From Fibrobacter sp. UWEL (GTDB lineage Bacteria > Fibrobacterota > Fibrobacteria > Fibrobacterales > Fibrobacteraceae): DNA of 33,898 nt. The translations under genes and the position numbers were made by a program. Position 1 is the stretch's first letter; the number at the start of each line of letters is the position of its first letter. A model generated the notes under the pieces. It did not search any database. It had not been told where the DNA came from and saw only the letters and a program-made list of their open reading frames with translations. The stretch is from positions 1 through 33,898 of the forward strand of contig NZ_FRBE01000027.1 in assembly GCF_900142535.1 (NCBI RefSeq), read 5' to 3'. Positions 1 to 9,651 of this stretch are shown one piece after another.

Positions 1-17
1 AACTGCGCCTAAAAGGA

Positions 18-44
18 ATGAGCCCGGTACAATACCGGACTCAT
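18..44 (-). terminator. Hairpin downstream of the glutamate synthase-like gene
   Basis: An imperfect inverted repeat (ATGAG and CCGGTA arms, loop about CAA) lies about 90 nt past the stop of the minus-strand gene. Read on the minus strand it is followed by a modestly T-rich run (CTCATTCCTTTTAGG). It could be a weak intrinsic terminator. The sequence beyond the window edge is unknown, so it could equally serve a gene to the left. Confidence 0.35.
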
Positions 45-130
45 AACTCAGTTTTATCCTAACTTTAAACTGTCCAACTTTTTGGGGTCAGTTCAGAACC
101 TCGGGGCTTCATCTTTAAACCTTTTAGGGA

Positions 131-1591
131 TTAGCCCATCAAAGCCTTGTGGATTTCGACAGCGGCATCGCGGCCAGTCTTCATGGCCATCACTACGGTG
201 AGAGGACCGTGCTTGGCGTCGCCTGCGGTGAATACGTTCTTGACGGTGGTTTCGCAAGAGTCTTCAGCCTTCACGATGTAGGTGCCGTTGCGGTTGGTTT
301 CCAGACCTGCGGTGGTGTTCTTGATTTCGTCAGAGACGCGGCTACCGATGGCCAAAACCACAGTGTCGCACTTGATTTCTTCAGATTCACCTTCGATCTT
401 GACCGGACGGGGACGACCATTTTCGTCCGGTTCGCCCAGCTGGAACTTATCAAGAATAGCCTTGCAGACGCGGCCGTTTTCGTCGGCGACGAATTCTGCG
501 GGGTTGCGCAGTTCCTTGATGAGAACGCCTTCGTTCAAGATTTCGCGAAGTTCTGCCTTGCAGGCGGGCATTTCGTTGAGTGTGCGACGATAAACGCAAT
601 GAACGCTTTCTGCGCCCAGACGGAATGCCATACGGCAAGCGTCCATAGCCACGTTACCACCGCCAACGACTACCACGTTCTTGCCAGATTCAATAGCCTG
701 ACCGCGGTTGCCCTTCTTCAGGTATTCTTCGGCGGTGTAGACGCACTTTGCGTCTTCTCCGCGGGTGCCGGTCTTCAGGGCCTGGCCTGCACCGTTACCC
801 ATGAATACTGCGTCAAAGCCCTGCTTGAAGAGTTCTTCGACGGTAATGTCCTTACCGACTGTTACGCCAGTCTTGACTTCGATGCCCATCTTGGGAAGGA
901 TGGAGTATTCGTAATCCAGAATATCCTTCGGGAGACGGAACTGCGGGATGCCGTAACGGAGTACGCCGCCTAGCAGGTCGTAAGACTCGAAAATGGTCAC
1001 GTCGTGACCCAGGGTACGGAGATCCACTGCTGCAGAGAAACCTGCAGGACCGGAACCGATTACTGCAATCTTCTTGCCGGTAGAGGCTGCCACTTCGGGA
1101 GCAGTCTTTCCGCCCATGTGTTCACGTTCGTAATCAATGCAGAAACGTTCGGTTTCGCCCATGTGGATACCCTTCTTGGGATCCTTCAGGCACTTACCCA
1201 TGGCGCAGTTGGACTGGCACTGCTTTTCGTGGGGGCAGACGCGGCTGCAGATAGCGGGCAGGAGGGACTGGGAGCGAATCATCTTCACTGCGCCTTCCAC
1301 GTTACCGCCAGCCAGCAGTTCGAGATACTGGGGGATAGGCATGCCAATGGGGCAAGCTGCAGTACAGAACGGCTTCTTGCAGTTCATGCAGCGGGATGCT
1401 TCTACGCGGGCCTGGGCCAGAGTCAAGGTGCCGGTACTTTCGTCCATAGTGGTGCGGTATTCTCGATGGGGAAGTTCCGCTCCACGCTGGGGAGGAAGGC
1501 TCATCTTGTCCTTCAAGGTAAGGGTCGGGAGAGCTGCGATTCTGTCCAGTTCGGCCTTGGCGGCCTGATCTGCTGCGGTGTTATCAAGCAT
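131..1591 (-). CDS. gltD: Glutamate synthase (NADPH) small-subunit-like flavin oxidoreductase
   Basis: This belongs to the GltD/GltA-type family of FAD- and NAD(P)H-dependent oxidoreductases, which pass electrons from NADPH through iron-sulphur clusters for glutamate synthesis from glutamine and 2-oxoglutarate. The N-terminal third carries two cysteine groups of the 4Fe-4S type (CMNCKKPFCTAACP and CSRVCPHEKQCQSNC). Two dinucleotide-binding motifs follow: IGSGPAGFSAA for FAD and VVGGGNVAMDA for NADPH. A C-terminal FTAGDA motif is typical of the family. The start at 1591 gives 486 aa, the usual length. The frame stays open to a GTG at 1681, but that extension would run through the promoter and the upstream terminator. 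No large subunit (gltB) is adjacent. It may work with a distant GltB, act as a stand-alone GltA-type enzyme, or be an NfnB-like electron-transfer subunit. Family certain, partner uncertain. Confidence 0.88.
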   Translation of the reverse strand: MLDNTAADQAAKAELDRIAALPTLTLKDKMSLPPQRGAELPHREYRTTMDESTGTLTLAQARVEASRCMNCKKPFCTAACPIGMPIPQYLELLAGGNVEGAVKMIRSQSLLPAICSRVCPHEKQCQSNCAMGKCLKDPKKGIHMGETERFCIDYEREHMGGKTAPEVAASTGKKIAVIGSGPAGFSAAVDLRTLGHDVTIFESYDLLGGVLRYGIPQFRLPKDILDYEYSILPKMGIEVKTGVTVGKDITVEELFKQGFDAVFMGNGAGQALKTGTRGEDAKCVYTAEEYLKKGNRGQAIESGKNVVVVGGGNVAMDACRMAFRLGAESVHCVYRRTLNEMPACKAELREILNEGVLIKELRNPAEFVADENGRVCKAILDKFQLGEPDENGRPRPVKIEGESEEIKCDTVVLAIGSRVSDEIKNTTAGLETNRNGTYIVKAEDSCETTVKNVFTAGDAKHGPLTVVMAMKTGRDAAVEIHKALMG

Positions 1592-1650
1592 GTGTTTACC
1601 AATATCGTCAGCAGTTCTAGATCTGCTGGTGAATGTTAATTTTTCGGGGG

Positions 1651-1658
1651 CAAATATA
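1651..1658 (-). promoter_or_regulatory. TAnnTTTG promoter box of the gltD-like gene
   Basis: TATATTTG on the minus strand, 59 nt before the chosen ATG, matches the TAnnTTTG -7 consensus known from Bacteroidota. It abuts the T-tract of the tgt terminator, so the upstream gene ends exactly where this transcript should begin. A perfect dyad (CTATAAC, 2 nt, GTTATAG; 1690-1705) lies upstream and could be an operator. Confidence 0.55.
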
Positions 1659-1660
1659 GC

Positions 1661-1690
1661 AAAAAAGTAAGCACTTTTCACAGCGCTTAC
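1661..1690 (-). terminator. Intrinsic terminator of tgt
   Basis: On the minus strand GTAAGCGCT pairs with AGTGCTTAC (one G-U pair) around a GTGAAA loop, followed directly by six T. It lies about 60-90 nt beyond the tgt stop. Confidence 0.75.
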
Positions 1691-1748
1691 TATAACTTGT
1701 TATAGATAATTCTGATGGATATTTGGAAATCCAGGATGAAGGCTTGGC

Positions 1749-2918
<1,170 letters not shown>

Positions 2919-3011
2919 TTAAAGTTCTTTTTGTAACGTGGTTTTTACGGTACTCTTTTTGTACTTTGCTGCGCACAAACAAGGTTGTTTGTAATATTTT
3001 GGAGGTTAGTT

Positions 3012-3785
3012 ATGATTAAGAAAGCTGCGTTAGCGGCTGCCTTGGCAGTTTCATCTTCTTTTGCGACTTGGGATCTTTATCCTGTTCAGGACGCCGGTAA
3101 GGGCGAAGCAAAATTAAGCTTCGCGAACTACTGGATGTCTAATAAAGGTGGAATCGGTGTGTTCACTCTTGGCGCTCGATATTCCGTGGTGAACAATTTG
3201 GAATTGGCTTTGGCCATTCCGTATGCGCCCTACGATTATGACGGAAAAGGAAATTTCCATAGCTTTGCCGATGGAATCGGTAACCTGACGGCTATGGCTC
3301 GGTACCAGTTTCTTCCAAACATCAATGGTTTCCTGGATGTGACTTTCCCTGTAGGTAACGAAAGTCTTGTTGGCTCGGATGGTGAATTCAAGTTCCATTT
3401 TGGTGGCCAGTATTCCCAGAAGTTTGGAATGGTGGATTTCGGTTCCGAGTTAGGTCTTCAGCTTGAAACTTATGGAGAAGACGAGGTGACTCCGCCCAGG
3501 AAATTGAATGCCGCTGTCGAAACGGATTTCGTGCTTGGCGGGATGTTTACGCCTTTTGTGCGTCTTGATTTCGTCATGAATTTAGGTAGGTATACTGCAG
3601 AAAGTGGTAGACATTCAGGATCTTATACAGGCTATTTTAACCTGATTCCTGATGTAGGCGTTAATGTGAACTTGACCCAGAATTTTACCTTGGCCGCAGA
3701 ATTTGGTGCTGAGACGGGCTGGTATGGTGATGGTCTCTTGGATCCTCTTTACCACGTTGGCGTCAGCGCATCTTACAAGTTCTAG
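3012..3785 (+). CDS. Putative outer-membrane beta-barrel protein
   Basis: A 257-aa protein with a clear signal peptide (MIKKAALAAALAVSSSFA, cleavage before TWDL) and many alternating aromatic/polar strands. It ends in aromatic SYKF, the usual C-terminal signature of BamA-assembled barrels. Strand-like segments repeat YSxxFGMVDFGSEL-type patterns. The start is the ATG at 3012, because GGAGG lies 6 nt upstream; a TTG nine codons earlier keeps the frame open but would destroy the signal peptide. I do not recognise a specific transporter family; the fold resembles small transporter or porin-like barrels. The gene is followed by a strong terminator and is probably monocistronic. Confidence 0.8.
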   Translation: MIKKAALAAALAVSSSFATWDLYPVQDAGKGEAKLSFANYWMSNKGGIGVFTLGARYSVVNNLELALAIPYAPYDYDGKGNFHSFADGIGNLTAMARYQFLPNINGFLDVTFPVGNESLVGSDGEFKFHFGGQYSQKFGMVDFGSELGLQLETYGEDEVTPPRKLNAAVETDFVLGGMFTPFVRLDFVMNLGRYTAESGRHSGSYTGYFNLIPDVGVNVNLTQNFTLAAEFGAETGWYGDGLLDPLYHVGVSASYKF

Positions 3786-3832
3786 TATTAAATTAAAAAT
3801 CTGACGTAAATTGACGAAATTCGTCGAAAAAT

Positions 3833-3863
3833 GAAGATCTGGTTATTCCAGGTCTTCTTTTTT
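3833..3863 (+). terminator. Intrinsic terminator after the barrel gene
   Basis: GAAGATCTGG pairs with CCAGGTCTTC (one G-U pair) around loop TTATT and is followed by six T. It separates the barrel gene from the GH43 gene. Confidence 0.85.
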
Positions 3864-3993
3864 ATACCAGCTTTTTCTTTCTGCGGTATTGTCAATTTGT
3901 CCAAGGCATATCCAATTTGGAGTATTCGCTTTTTTTCCATAGAGGGTAATTTATAGGAGTGAAATTACGCCCTTGGGGCAAAAAGGAGTAATT

Positions 3994-6264
3994 ATGACGA
4001 TTTCAAAGGCGAAAAAGCTGGTGATGAAAGCCATGTGTGGCTTTGGCGTTTTGGCGCTGCCCGCTTTTGCTTATAATCCGATTTCCACTTATCATTATCT
4101 GGCTGACCCTGGTGCCGCCGCTGATGATGAATACTTCTACGTCATCACTGACTCTGACGATCCGGCTGTTGCCAATGCTTCTGGTTATGACATTAAGGCT
4201 CTTTACGGTTTCCGTTCTAAGGATATGCAGAACTGGACCGACTTCGGTATCATTTACGATGCCCGCAAGGTAGATGGCATTGGTGATATCTGGGCTTCTG
4301 GCATTGCTGTGAACCCCAACGACCATAGACTTTATATTGTGTTCCCTGATGGCGGTGGTGGCGGTATCGGCCTTATCGGTGCCGACAGCATTGGCGGCGT
4401 CTGGAGCAACCCGGTTTCTGGTGGCAAGAAACTGATCAACAACTGGGGTGGCGGCATTGCTGACTGCGACGGTATCGGTTGGTGTTTTGACCCGGCAATC
4501 TTCTTTGATGACGATGGCCAGGGCTACTTTACCTTTGGTGGCGGTAGCAGTGATTCTCGCCCGGCTGCCGACAATAACAATAACATCTTTAATATCTACA
4601 AGCTTAACAAGGATATGAAGGGCTTCGATGTAAGCTCCAAGACTGCTCTGAAGATCGGTGGTCCCAAGGCCATGGAAGCTTCTTACATTCACAAGTACAA
4701 GGGCAATTACTACCTGTCCTACAGTACTGCAGATTTGCGTATTGCCTACGGTATGTCCGATAATCCTATGGGACCTTACACCTATAAGGGTATCTTCATG
4801 GGTAACCCCAACATTGGTGGGCAAAACATTAATGCCAATAACAACAACCATCACGGCATTGCTGAATTCAAGGGCCACTGGTACGTAGCTTACCATGACC
4901 GTCGTATTGCCAACGGTTACGATGGCCTCGAAAAGATTCCTGCCGAAGATGGCGCTGCAAACCCCACTCCGGCATACCATCGTAGCGTTAGCGTGGATGA
5001 ATTCACTTACGCTGCCGACGGCTCCATGAATTCCTTGACTTTCACCAAGGAAGGCCCCAAGCAGATCGATAACTTTGATCCGTATGATTGGTATCCGGCT
5101 CTGACCAGCTCCAAGCAGAAGGGTATCCGTAGTCGTACCAACTGGACTCCGGGCAAGATTGGCGAACATCTCTTGCTTCCTCTTTCTACCAAGGAATCCT
5201 GGATCCGCGTTTCTGGCGTTGACTTCGGTACTGCAGCAACGGGCTTTACCGTAGAGGCAGCTTCTACTGCTAGCGACGACAAGATTGAAATTCATACCGG
5301 CACTCCCACGGGCACTCTGGCGGGTACTTGTACCCTCAAGAACACTGGCTCCAAGGCTACTTTTGCCGCAACATCCTGCGATGTGGATGGCTTGAAGGGT
5401 ATCGTTGATTACCTATTCCTGGTATTCAAGGGCTCTAAGGACTCTACCATGGCTATTAAGGGCTGGGGCTTCGAAGGCAGCGGTACTACTCCTCCCACTC
5501 CGCAGTCTCCCTTTGGTGGCAAGGCTTGGGCTATTCCTGGCACCATCCAGATGGAAGACTTTGACGTTCCGGGTACGGGTCGTGGTGATGATTACGCTTC
5601 CTATAACGAAAGCGATGAAGCAAACCATGCTTGCGATACGGAAGGTGCTGCTACCTGCAATAATTACCGCGAAGGAACTGGTGTTGACATCTATAAGAAG
5701 GGTGACAAGCTGGTCGTTGGTTATATTACTGAAGGTGAATGGCTGGAATATACCGTGAATGTCGCTGAAACAGGTACTTACACCATGTATGCCGCAGTGG
5801 CTTCCGACGGAGGCTCCAGTTTCAAGCTTTCTATAGATGGCAAGGACATTACCGAAGATATTGCAGTTCCTGCTGCAAAGAAGGCCGAAGGCGAAGAACA
5901 GAATTTCGATGACTATAGCAAGGTTACTGCAAACGTGAACCTTACTAAGGGCGAACATGTGCTGCGCTTTACCGCCACTGCAGACTGGTTTGACATTGAC
6001 TACATCAACTTCGCCTCTGGTGAAAATGCCCCTGATCCCAATCCGCTGGGCAAGGATGCAATTGGCTCTCAGAAGCTGAATCTGCAGGTGTCTGGCAAGA
6101 ACGTATTCAAGGTGTTTGACCTCCGCGGTCAGCAGCTGGGCTATGTGGATATCTTTGGCAAGAATGTCTCTAAGGCTCTGAATGCCGCTGGCTTCAGCAA
6201 GGGCGTGTACATGCTCAAGCAGGTGGGTGGCTCTCAGAAGATGATGGTGAATACCGCCAAGTAA
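3994..6264 (+). CDS. Secreted GH43 glycosidase with two CBM6-like modules and a sorting-like tail
   Basis: GH43 enzymes cleave arabinofuranosyl or xylosyl bonds in hemicellulose. This 756-aa protein has a signal peptide (residues 1-26, ALPAFA then YNP). The five-bladed GH43 domain (about 30-370) shows the catalytic triad pattern: D38 in LADPG (base), D166 in FDPAIFFDDDG (pKa modulator), E228 in MEASYIHKYKG (acid). A first CBM6-like module spans about 383-495 (IRVSGVDFG, LFLVFKG). A second, more typical CBM6 covers about 505-680 (IQMEDFDVPG, GEWLEYTV, DWFDIDYINF). A short linker leads to a tail (about 690-756: FKVFDLRGQQLG, KGVYMLKQ, MMVNTAK) resembling type IX secretion type A sorting domains. 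The ATG at 3994 is set by AAGGAG six nt upstream. Substrate is probably arabinoxylan; xylosidase versus arabinofuranosidase activity cannot be told from sequence alone. It stands alone between terminators. Confidence 0.92.
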   Translation: MTISKAKKLVMKAMCGFGVLALPAFAYNPISTYHYLADPGAAADDEYFYVITDSDDPAVANASGYDIKALYGFRSKDMQNWTDFGIIYDARKVDGIGDIWASGIAVNPNDHRLYIVFPDGGGGGIGLIGADSIGGVWSNPVSGGKKLINNWGGGIADCDGIGWCFDPAIFFDDDGQGYFTFGGGSSDSRPAADNNNNIFNIYKLNKDMKGFDVSSKTALKIGGPKAMEASYIHKYKGNYYLSYSTADLRIAYGMSDNPMGPYTYKGIFMGNPNIGGQNINANNNNHHGIAEFKGHWYVAYHDRRIANGYDGLEKIPAEDGAANPTPAYHRSVSVDEFTYAADGSMNSLTFTKEGPKQIDNFDPYDWYPALTSSKQKGIRSRTNWTPGKIGEHLLLPLSTKESWIRVSGVDFGTAATGFTVEAASTASDDKIEIHTGTPTGTLAGTCTLKNTGSKATFAATSCDVDGLKGIVDYLFLVFKGSKDSTMAIKGWGFEGSGTTPPTPQSPFGGKAWAIPGTIQMEDFDVPGTGRGDDYASYNESDEANHACDTEGAATCNNYREGTGVDIYKKGDKLVVGYITEGEWLEYTVNVAETGTYTMYAAVASDGGSSFKLSIDGKDITEDIAVPAAKKAEGEEQNFDDYSKVTANVNLTKGEHVLRFTATADWFDIDYINFASGENAPDPNPLGKDAIGSQKLNLQVSGKNVFKVFDLRGQQLGYVDIFGKNVSKALNAAGFSKGVYMLKQVGGSQKMMVNTAK

Positions 6265-6303
6265 TTTGGACCCGTTTGGGGCTCTAGCCCTGAGATGAAC
6301 AAG

Positions 6304-6333
6304 ACCTCCCGAGGGAAACTTCGGGAGGTTTTT
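6304..6333 (+). terminator. Intrinsic terminator of the GH43 gene
   Basis: ACCTCCCGA pairs with TCGGGAGGT around an 8-nt loop, followed by a T-run, 40 nt after the stop codon. Confidence 0.85.
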
Positions 6334-6369
6334 GTATACGGCTTGAATGCAAGGAGAGTATATAAAGAG

Positions 6370-6397
6370 AAAAGGCTCAGTTTTCACTGAGCCTTTT
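6370..6397 (-). terminator. Terminator of tRNA-Leu (possibly bidirectional)
   Basis: A perfect 11-bp stem (AAAAGGCTCAG with CTGAGCCTTTT, loop TTTTCA) lies 4 nt past the 3' end of the minus-strand tRNA. The A and T runs at its ends allow termination in both directions, so it could also back up the GH43 terminator. Confidence 0.8.
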
Positions 6398-6401
6398 CTA
6401 C

Positions 6402-6485
6402 TGCGGTCGGACAGACTTGAACTGTCATGGGATCGCTCCCACTAGCACCTCAAGCTAGCGTGTCTACCAATTCCACCACGACCGC
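6402..6485 (-). tRNA. tRNA-Leu (anticodon GAG)
   Basis: The minus strand folds as a class II tRNA. The acceptor stem is GCGGTCG/CGACCGC with discriminator A. The D arm contains GGAATTGGTAGAC. The anticodon stem is CTAGC/GCTAG with loop TTGAGGT, giving anticodon GAG. There is a long variable arm (GGGAGCGATCCC) and a T arm GACAG-TTCAAGT-CTGTC. It closely resembles known tRNA-Leu(GAG) and would read CUC/CUU codons. The CCA end is not encoded. It is transcribed alone from its own promoter to its own terminator. Confidence 0.97.
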
Positions 6486-6507
6486 TTGGTCCTTATCGGA
6501 ACGAGCA

Positions 6508-6515
6508 CAAAGATA
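6508..6515 (-). promoter_or_regulatory. TAnnTTTG promoter box of tRNA-Leu
   Basis: TATCTTTG on the minus strand, 22 nt before the mature 5' end. Because it precedes a tRNA it supports the box being a general promoter element rather than a translation signal. Confidence 0.6.
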
Positions 6516-6591
6516 GATTAAACCTTTTATCTTGTAAAGGGTAAAGGGCGAAAAAAGTGAAAAAACTTCGGAAAATGCCTTATAAAGCAAA

Positions 6592-6625
6592 AAATAATGA
6601 CGCCCCCCAAGGAGCGTCATTATTT
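6592..6625. terminator. Perfect 12-bp hairpin between tRNA-Leu and clpB
   Basis: AAATAATGACGC pairs perfectly with GCGTCATTATTT around a 10-nt loop. It has terminator form but no gene ends immediately next to it. It might insulate clpB from read-through, or be the 3' end of an unannotated small RNA. Confidence 0.5.
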
Positions 6626-6719
6626 GGTGTATGGGATGTTTGGTTTTGTATCTATAAGATAGATTCCTGAACTACAAAGTGGAATAGTCTGAGGCAACAT
6701 AGTGTTGTTGAGTTTTACA

Positions 6720-6810
6720 ACACCTAGGAACTGGGAGTCGCGACAAACTGAACAAGTTCAGTTTGGCATGACCGAGGTGACGAGGGGGTGCGCTTGCGCC
6801 ACACCTAGGA
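6720..6810. repeat. Repeat-derived element flanked by 10-nt direct repeats
   Basis: Identical ACACCTAGGA copies at 6720-6729 and 6801-6810 bracket 71 nt holding a near-perfect palindrome (CAAACTGAAC, AA, GTTCAGTTTG, at 6744-6765), then GGCATGACC, then a GC-rich hairpin (GGTGCGC, loop, GCGCC). The palindrome plus ATGAC tail belongs to the same family as the copies near 9.65, 13.7 and 14.6 kb. No coding sequence is supported from 6486 to 6986; the 67-codon frame at 6702-6905 runs straight through this element and has no ribosome binding site. Confidence 0.55.
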
Positions 6811-6911
6811 TCCGATTGTTGTGTCGCAAAATGAATTGCGTTTTTGTTCGTTTTGAATCATCTTGTTGCTCATTTCTTTACAAAAATGCCTTTTTTGTGC
6901 GATAATAGCTG

Positions 6912-6928
6912 TTGGCACGGCATTTGCA
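6912..6928 (+). promoter_or_regulatory. Sigma-54 (-24/-12) promoter of clpB
   Basis: TTGGCACG, four nt, TTGCA is an exact match to the RpoN consensus, with the invariant GG and GC 12 nt apart (GG at 6914-6915, GC at 6926-6927). The predicted start is near 6939, about 48 nt before the clpB ATG. Dyads further upstream (6704-6723 and 6744-6765) lie where an enhancer-binding protein would sit. Confidence 0.75.
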
Positions 6929-6986
6929 CTAGTAAATGCGAAAAAAAGAAAAAAAAGTACGCCCCCGGGCGCCAAAAGAGGCAAAT

Positions 6987-9545
6987 ATGTCTGATTTTAA
7001 TAACGATGCAGAAAAGGTTTTGGCCAAGGCCCAGAGTTTGATGGACCGTAATTCTCATTCCTATCTGGGATGTGCCCATTTGGCCGTGGGTCTGGTGGAA
7101 GGCCCCGATGCCACCCTTAAGAAGCTGTATAAGTCCAAGAATGCAAAGACCCAGGACCTGCGCGGGCGATTGGAGCCTTTTGTTCAGAAGGTTCCCCGTG
7201 TGGAAGGGGCTAATCCGGATGTGGGCCCGGATAGCGACTTGAACCGTGTTTTGCGTGCTGCAGTGCAGGCTGCCCGTCAGGTGAACCGTATGGTGACCCC
7301 GGGCGATATGCTGGTGGCCTTGATGAAGTTTGCTGGGGACCGTGGCATTGCCAAGGTGTTCGAGGATGCCCTGGGTTCTGTGGAAGTGGTGGAGACTTGG
7401 CTCTCTGACCCCTTTGCAGGTGCCGCCAATGCCGAGGAACAGTCTCCGCTGAAGTTGTATGGTCGTGAACTGGTGGAAATGGCTGCTGATGGCCGTCTTT
7501 CTCCTGTCATTGGCCGTGAAGAGGAAATCCGTCGAGTCATCTTGATCCTTAGCCGAAAGACGAAAAACAACCCGTGCCTCGTTGGTGAACCTGGCGTGGG
7601 TAAGACCGCTATCGTCGAAGGGCTAGCCGAGCGAATTTATCGCGGCGATGTGCCTGACGCTTTGAAGGGCAAGAAGCTTTTCGCCCTGGATTTGTCTGCC
7701 ATGATGGCAGGTGCAAAGTACCGTGGCGATTTCGAGGAACGTCTGAAGTCTGTGCTTGACGCCCTTGAAGAAGACGGAAACACTCTTCTGTTCATTGATG
7801 AAATCCATACCATTGTGGGCGCTGGCAAGACCGAGGGCTCCATGGATTTGGGAAACATGCTGAAGCCCAAGCTGGCTCGTGGCGAATTGCACTGCATTGG
7901 CGCCACCACCACCCAGGAATACCGTAAGTACATTGAAAAGGATTCCGCTCTGGAACGCCGTTTCCAGCCGGTGCAGGTTGATGAACCGACGGAAGAAGAG
8001 GCGATCTCTATCTTGCGTGGTATTAAGGATGGCTTTGACGCACATCATGGGGTGCGCTTGCATGATAACGCATTGGTGGCTGCGGTAAAGCTTTCTAGCC
8101 GTTACATCAGTGACCGATTCTTACCGGATAAGGCTATTGACTTGATCGATGAGGCCGCAAGTTTGGTGAAGACTCAGATGGATACGGTGCCCGAAGCTCT
8201 GGATACCTTGCAGCGTAAGGAACTGCAGATGAAGATCGAGGAGCAGGCTCTGGCAAAGGAAACGGATGACAATTCCGTGAAGCGCTTAAAGGAGTTGCGT
8301 GAGGACTTGGCTGTGACTGCTGCCGCCGTGAAGGCTATGCAGGAACGCTGGCAGGATCGCAGAGCTGCCTTCGCCGAAATCCGTGATTTGAAGAAGTCTT
8401 TGGCGGATGCCCGCACCGAAATGGAACAGGCCGAAGCCCGCTACGACTTGAACCGCGCCGCCGAACTGAAGTACAACAAGATTGTAAACCTTGAAAAGGA
8501 AATCGCCGAAAAGTCTGCTGCTATTGCGAAGTCCACCACGGGCGATGACCTGAGCGAAGAGGTGACGGAAGATACTATCTCCATGGTGGTCAGCCGTTGG
8601 ACTGGCGTTCCCGTAACTAAGCTTTGCGAAGGGGAGAAGTCCAAGTTGTTGCACCTGGATGAACGCTTGCATGCCCGCGTCATTGGCCAGGATGATGCTG
8701 TGGAAGCTGTGTCTGAGGCTATCTTGCGTAACCGTAGTGGCCTGAGCCGTGAAAACGCTCCTATTGGTAGCTTTCTGTTCCTGGGCCCCACTGGCGTGGG
8801 CAAGACGGAGCTTGCAAAGGCTTTGGCTGTGGAACTTTTCGATGACGAGAATGCTCTGGTCCGTATCGACATGAGCGAGTACATGGAAAAGCATACGGTA
8901 AGCCGTTTGATTGGTGCGCCTCCGGGATATGTAGGTTACGAAGAGGGCGGCCAGCTGACGGAAGCCGTTCGTACCAAGCCTTATTGCGTTATTCTGCTGG
9001 ATGAAATCGAGAAGGCTCATCCGGATGTGTTCAACACCTTGCTCCAGGTTCTTGACGATGGTCGTTTGACCGACGGTAAGGGCCGTACGGTGAACTTCAA
9101 GAATACATTGATCTTGATGACCTCTAACTTGGGTTCTGAAAAGTTCCGTGACCGCTTGGCTTCTGGCAATACGGCTCCCGTGACCTTGGAAGAGATTGAT
9201 GCAAACCTGCATGCATTCTTCCGCCCGGAATTCCTGAACCGTTTGGATGAAACGCTGGTGTTCCAGAGCCTGACCAAGCCGCAGATTCGAGAAATCGTCA
9301 AGCTGAAGTTTGCAGGACTTGCAAAGCGTGCCGCCCGCCAGGGTTTGGAACTGACTTTGTCTGACGCCGCCCTGGATGCCATCGCCGAAGGCTCTTACCA
9401 GCCGGAATTCGGTGCCCGTCCTATCCAGCGTTTCATCGAACGCAACGTGGAACGTGTGCTGAGTCATGCAATCCTCTCCGGCGACATCAGCGCCGCAAAG
9501 CCTGCCGTTGTGGACTATGCCGACGGAACCTTCACCGTGAAATGA
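6987..9545 (+). CDS. clpB: ATP-dependent disaggregase ClpB
   Basis: ClpB is the cytoplasmic hexameric Hsp100 that works with DnaK to pull proteins out of aggregates. The 852-aa product has the full architecture: an N-terminal Clp repeat domain (1-145), AAA module 1 with Walker A GEPGVGKT (200-207) and Walker B LLFIDEIH, the coiled-coil M domain (about 400-525, rich in E/K/A heptads), and AAA module 2 with Walker A GPTGVGKT (600-607), Walker B VILLDEIE and the pore motif GYVGYEEGG. The C-terminal D2-small domain includes GARPIQR. The M domain separates it from ClpA/ClpC. The start at 6987 follows AAGAGG; an upstream in-frame start at 6936 lacks a binding site and lies at the predicted transcription start. 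Control by a sigma-54 promoter is predicted, which is unusual for this gene. Confidence 0.97.
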   Translation: MSDFNNDAEKVLAKAQSLMDRNSHSYLGCAHLAVGLVEGPDATLKKLYKSKNAKTQDLRGRLEPFVQKVPRVEGANPDVGPDSDLNRVLRAAVQAARQVNRMVTPGDMLVALMKFAGDRGIAKVFEDALGSVEVVETWLSDPFAGAANAEEQSPLKLYGRELVEMAADGRLSPVIGREEEIRRVILILSRKTKNNPCLVGEPGVGKTAIVEGLAERIYRGDVPDALKGKKLFALDLSAMMAGAKYRGDFEERLKSVLDALEEDGNTLLFIDEIHTIVGAGKTEGSMDLGNMLKPKLARGELHCIGATTTQEYRKYIEKDSALERRFQPVQVDEPTEEEAISILRGIKDGFDAHHGVRLHDNALVAAVKLSSRYISDRFLPDKAIDLIDEAASLVKTQMDTVPEALDTLQRKELQMKIEEQALAKETDDNSVKRLKELREDLAVTAAAVKAMQERWQDRRAAFAEIRDLKKSLADARTEMEQAEARYDLNRAAELKYNKIVNLEKEIAEKSAAIAKSTTGDDLSEEVTEDTISMVVSRWTGVPVTKLCEGEKSKLLHLDERLHARVIGQDDAVEAVSEAILRNRSGLSRENAPIGSFLFLGPTGVGKTELAKALAVELFDDENALVRIDMSEYMEKHTVSRLIGAPPGYVGYEEGGQLTEAVRTKPYCVILLDEIEKAHPDVFNTLLQVLDDGRLTDGKGRTVNFKNTLILMTSNLGSEKFRDRLASGNTAPVTLEEIDANLHAFFRPEFLNRLDETLVFQSLTKPQIREIVKLKFAGLAKRAARQGLELTLSDAALDAIAEGSYQPEFGARPIQRFIERNVERVLSHAILSGDISAAKPAVVDYADGTFTVK

Positions 9546-9611
9546 TGGTTCGGCAAGCTCGCCAACCTTTCCTCCTAACCCCCAAAGAGCTGGGTGAAAG
9601 CCTAGCAAAAG

Positions 9612-9644
9612 AACAGCCTCGGAGTAATCCGAGGCTGTTTTTTT
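9612..9644 (+). terminator. Intrinsic terminator of clpB
   Basis: AACAGCCTCGGA pairs with TCCGAGGCTGTT around GTAA and runs into a long T-tract. It stands 7 nt from a palindromic repeat copy. Confidence 0.9.
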
Positions 9645-9651
9645 GACTTAA

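Noticed and set aside
1591-1681. The longer GTG start for the gltD-like gene
   Set aside because: It would place coding sequence across the promoter box and the tgt terminator and adds 30 residues without family resemblance.
1667-1690. Inverted repeat GTAAGC...GCTTAC as an operator
   Set aside because: Read from tgt it is followed directly by six T, so a terminator explains it better.
6702-6905. A 67-codon frame upstream of clpB
   Set aside because: It crosses the repeat element, has no ribosome binding site and overlaps the sigma-54 promoter region.
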